A stretch of 64,000 nucleotides of DNA from RPRB01 sp035543115 (GTDB lineage Bacteria > Myxococcota > Myxococcia > Myxococcales > Myxococcaceae): NCBI GenBank assembly GCA_035543115.1, contig DATKKF010000100.1, positions 26,740-90,739 of the forward strand, written 5' to 3'. A program made the position numbers and the translations under genes. Position 1 is the stretch's first letter, and every line of letters starts with the position of its first letter. This document shows, piece after piece, positions 63,258-64,000 of the stretch. The notes beneath the pieces were generated by a model. That model was not told the DNA's origin. It was given only the letters and a program-made list of their open reading frames with translations, and did not search any database.

Positions 63258-64000
63258 GCGCCCGCGATCTGGTCATCGAGGCGATCTACCTCGCCGCCTC
63301 GGTGCTGTTCATCCTCGGCCTGAAGAGCCTGTCGCATCCGGACCGGGCCCGGCTGGGCATGCAGCAGGCGGCATTGGGCATGGTGCTGGCGATCGTCGGG
63401 ACGCTGTTCAACCACGAGATCGTCCGATTCGACTTCATCGCCGTGGCGCTGATCCTGGGGACGGTGATCGGCTACCCGCTGGGCATGTTCGTTCCGATGA
63501 CCGCCATGCCCCAGCGGATCGCCATCAGCCACATGTTCGGCGCGCTGGCCGCCACCCTGGTGGGCGTCGCCGAGTACCGGATTCACCAGCAGGCGATGCC
63601 GCGGTCGACCATGGCCGCGCTGGGGTTCGAGGTGCTGTTCGGCGCGCTCACCGTGACCGGCAGCTTCATGGCCTTCGGGAAGCTCCAGGAGTTCATCACC
63701 GGGAAGCCGGTGACCTACCGGGGACAGAACACGGTCAACATCACCCTCTTCGGGGTGGCGATCGCCATGTTCCTCTTCCTCATCTTCCGCCCCGGCACCC
63801 CGATGGTCTTCTACGGGATGATCGCCCTGGCGCTGCTGCTCGGGGTGTTCATGGTCCTCCCCATCGGCGGGGCCGACATGCCGGTGGTCGTCTCGCTCCT
63901 GAACTCCTATGCCGGACTGGCCTCGAGCGCGACCGGGTTCGCGATCCAGAACAACGTCCTCATCATCTGCGGTGCCCTCGACGGGGCTTCGGGCTTCCTG
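63254..64000 (+). CDS. pntB: NAD(P) transhydrogenase beta subunit PntB, partial
   Basis: The first 249 residues of the beta subunit; the gene runs off the right edge. At least seven hydrophobic helices are seen. Family motifs ADMPVVVSLLNSYAGLASSATGF and NNVLIICGALDGASGFL are intact, but the NADP(H)-binding domain III lies beyond the window. It overlaps pntAB by 4 bases. Confidence 0.95.
   Translation, partial: MSARDLVIEAIYLAASVLFILGLKSLSHPDRARLGMQQAALGMVLAIVGTLFNHEIVRFDFIAVALILGTVIGYPLGMFVPMTAMPQRIAISHMFGALAATLVGVAEYRIHQQAMPRSTMAALGFEVLFGALTVTGSFMAFGKLQEFITGKPVTYRGQNTVNITLFGVAIAMFLFLIFRPGTPMVFYGMIALALLLGVFMVLPIGGADMPVVVSLLNSYAGLASSATGFAIQNNVLIICGALDGASGFL

Overview
This 64 kb window is one continuous stretch of a very GC-rich bacterial chromosome; third codon positions are almost always G or C. 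It comes from a Gram-negative organism with an LPS outer membrane (LptE, BamA, Lnt, a LolC/D-type release machine). Coding density, DUF4388 and zinc-ribbon/TPR proteins, several chemosensory-type proteins and the housekeeping gene order suggest a member of Myxococcota (delta-proteobacteria in the old sense). I cannot name the genus. I see no IS element, prophage, CRISPR array, rRNA or tRNA gene.

Layout. (1) 1-8300, minus strand: a phosphate-starvation region with phoB-phoR, a metallophosphoesterase, a CADD/TenA-like oxygenase and an MFS exporter in tight series, then pstS-pstC-pstA-(pstB, cut by the window edge). Three-repeat Pho boxes lie upstream of pstS and of phoB. (2) 8371-13582, plus: DUF177, rpmF and the fatty-acid genes fabH-fabD-fabG-acpP-fabF, without plsX. 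(3) 13690-15603: a DUF1993 protein, then on the minus strand chorismate mutase-ACT with a half-deleted prephenate dehydratase domain, followed by a separate complete dehydratase. (4) 15691-27770: glyA-nrdR-ribD, an unrelated 6.5 kb block (lipoprotein, rhodanese, molybdopterin oxidoreductase, membrane protein, GNAT, M3 peptidase), then ribE-ribBA-ribH-nusB. The GTP cyclohydrolase II half of RibBA looks degenerate. (5) 27767-32046: an orphan M17 N-terminal domain and a CheY-CheA-CheW-CheW-CheY set with no receptor or adaptation enzymes. (6) 32063-38944: secreted MBL hydrolase, a compact editing-less threonyl-tRNA synthetase preceded by a six-threonine leader peptide and attenuator, asnS, and divergent leuS-lptE. 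(7) 38981-45162: rpsT, a MazG-VOC fusion, a zinc-ribbon/TPR membrane protein, a DUF4388 protein and phoH. (8) 45317-53496: an ADOP-type permease, pgpH, an AAA ATPase, ybeY and lnt. (9) 53501-61784: prfB with a programmed frameshift, lysS, a LolC-type protein with a long membrane extension, lolD and bamA. (10) 61798-64000: pntAA-pntAB-pntB (cut by the window edge).

The main points for follow-up are the Thr-leader attenuator controlling a second ThrRS, the predicted PhoB-controlled operon carrying a self-sacrificing 4-aminobenzoate synthase homologue, the rearranged phenylalanine-pathway enzymes, the degenerate RibBA, the MazG-VOC fusion and the extended LolC. Most other genes are ordinary housekeeping genes.
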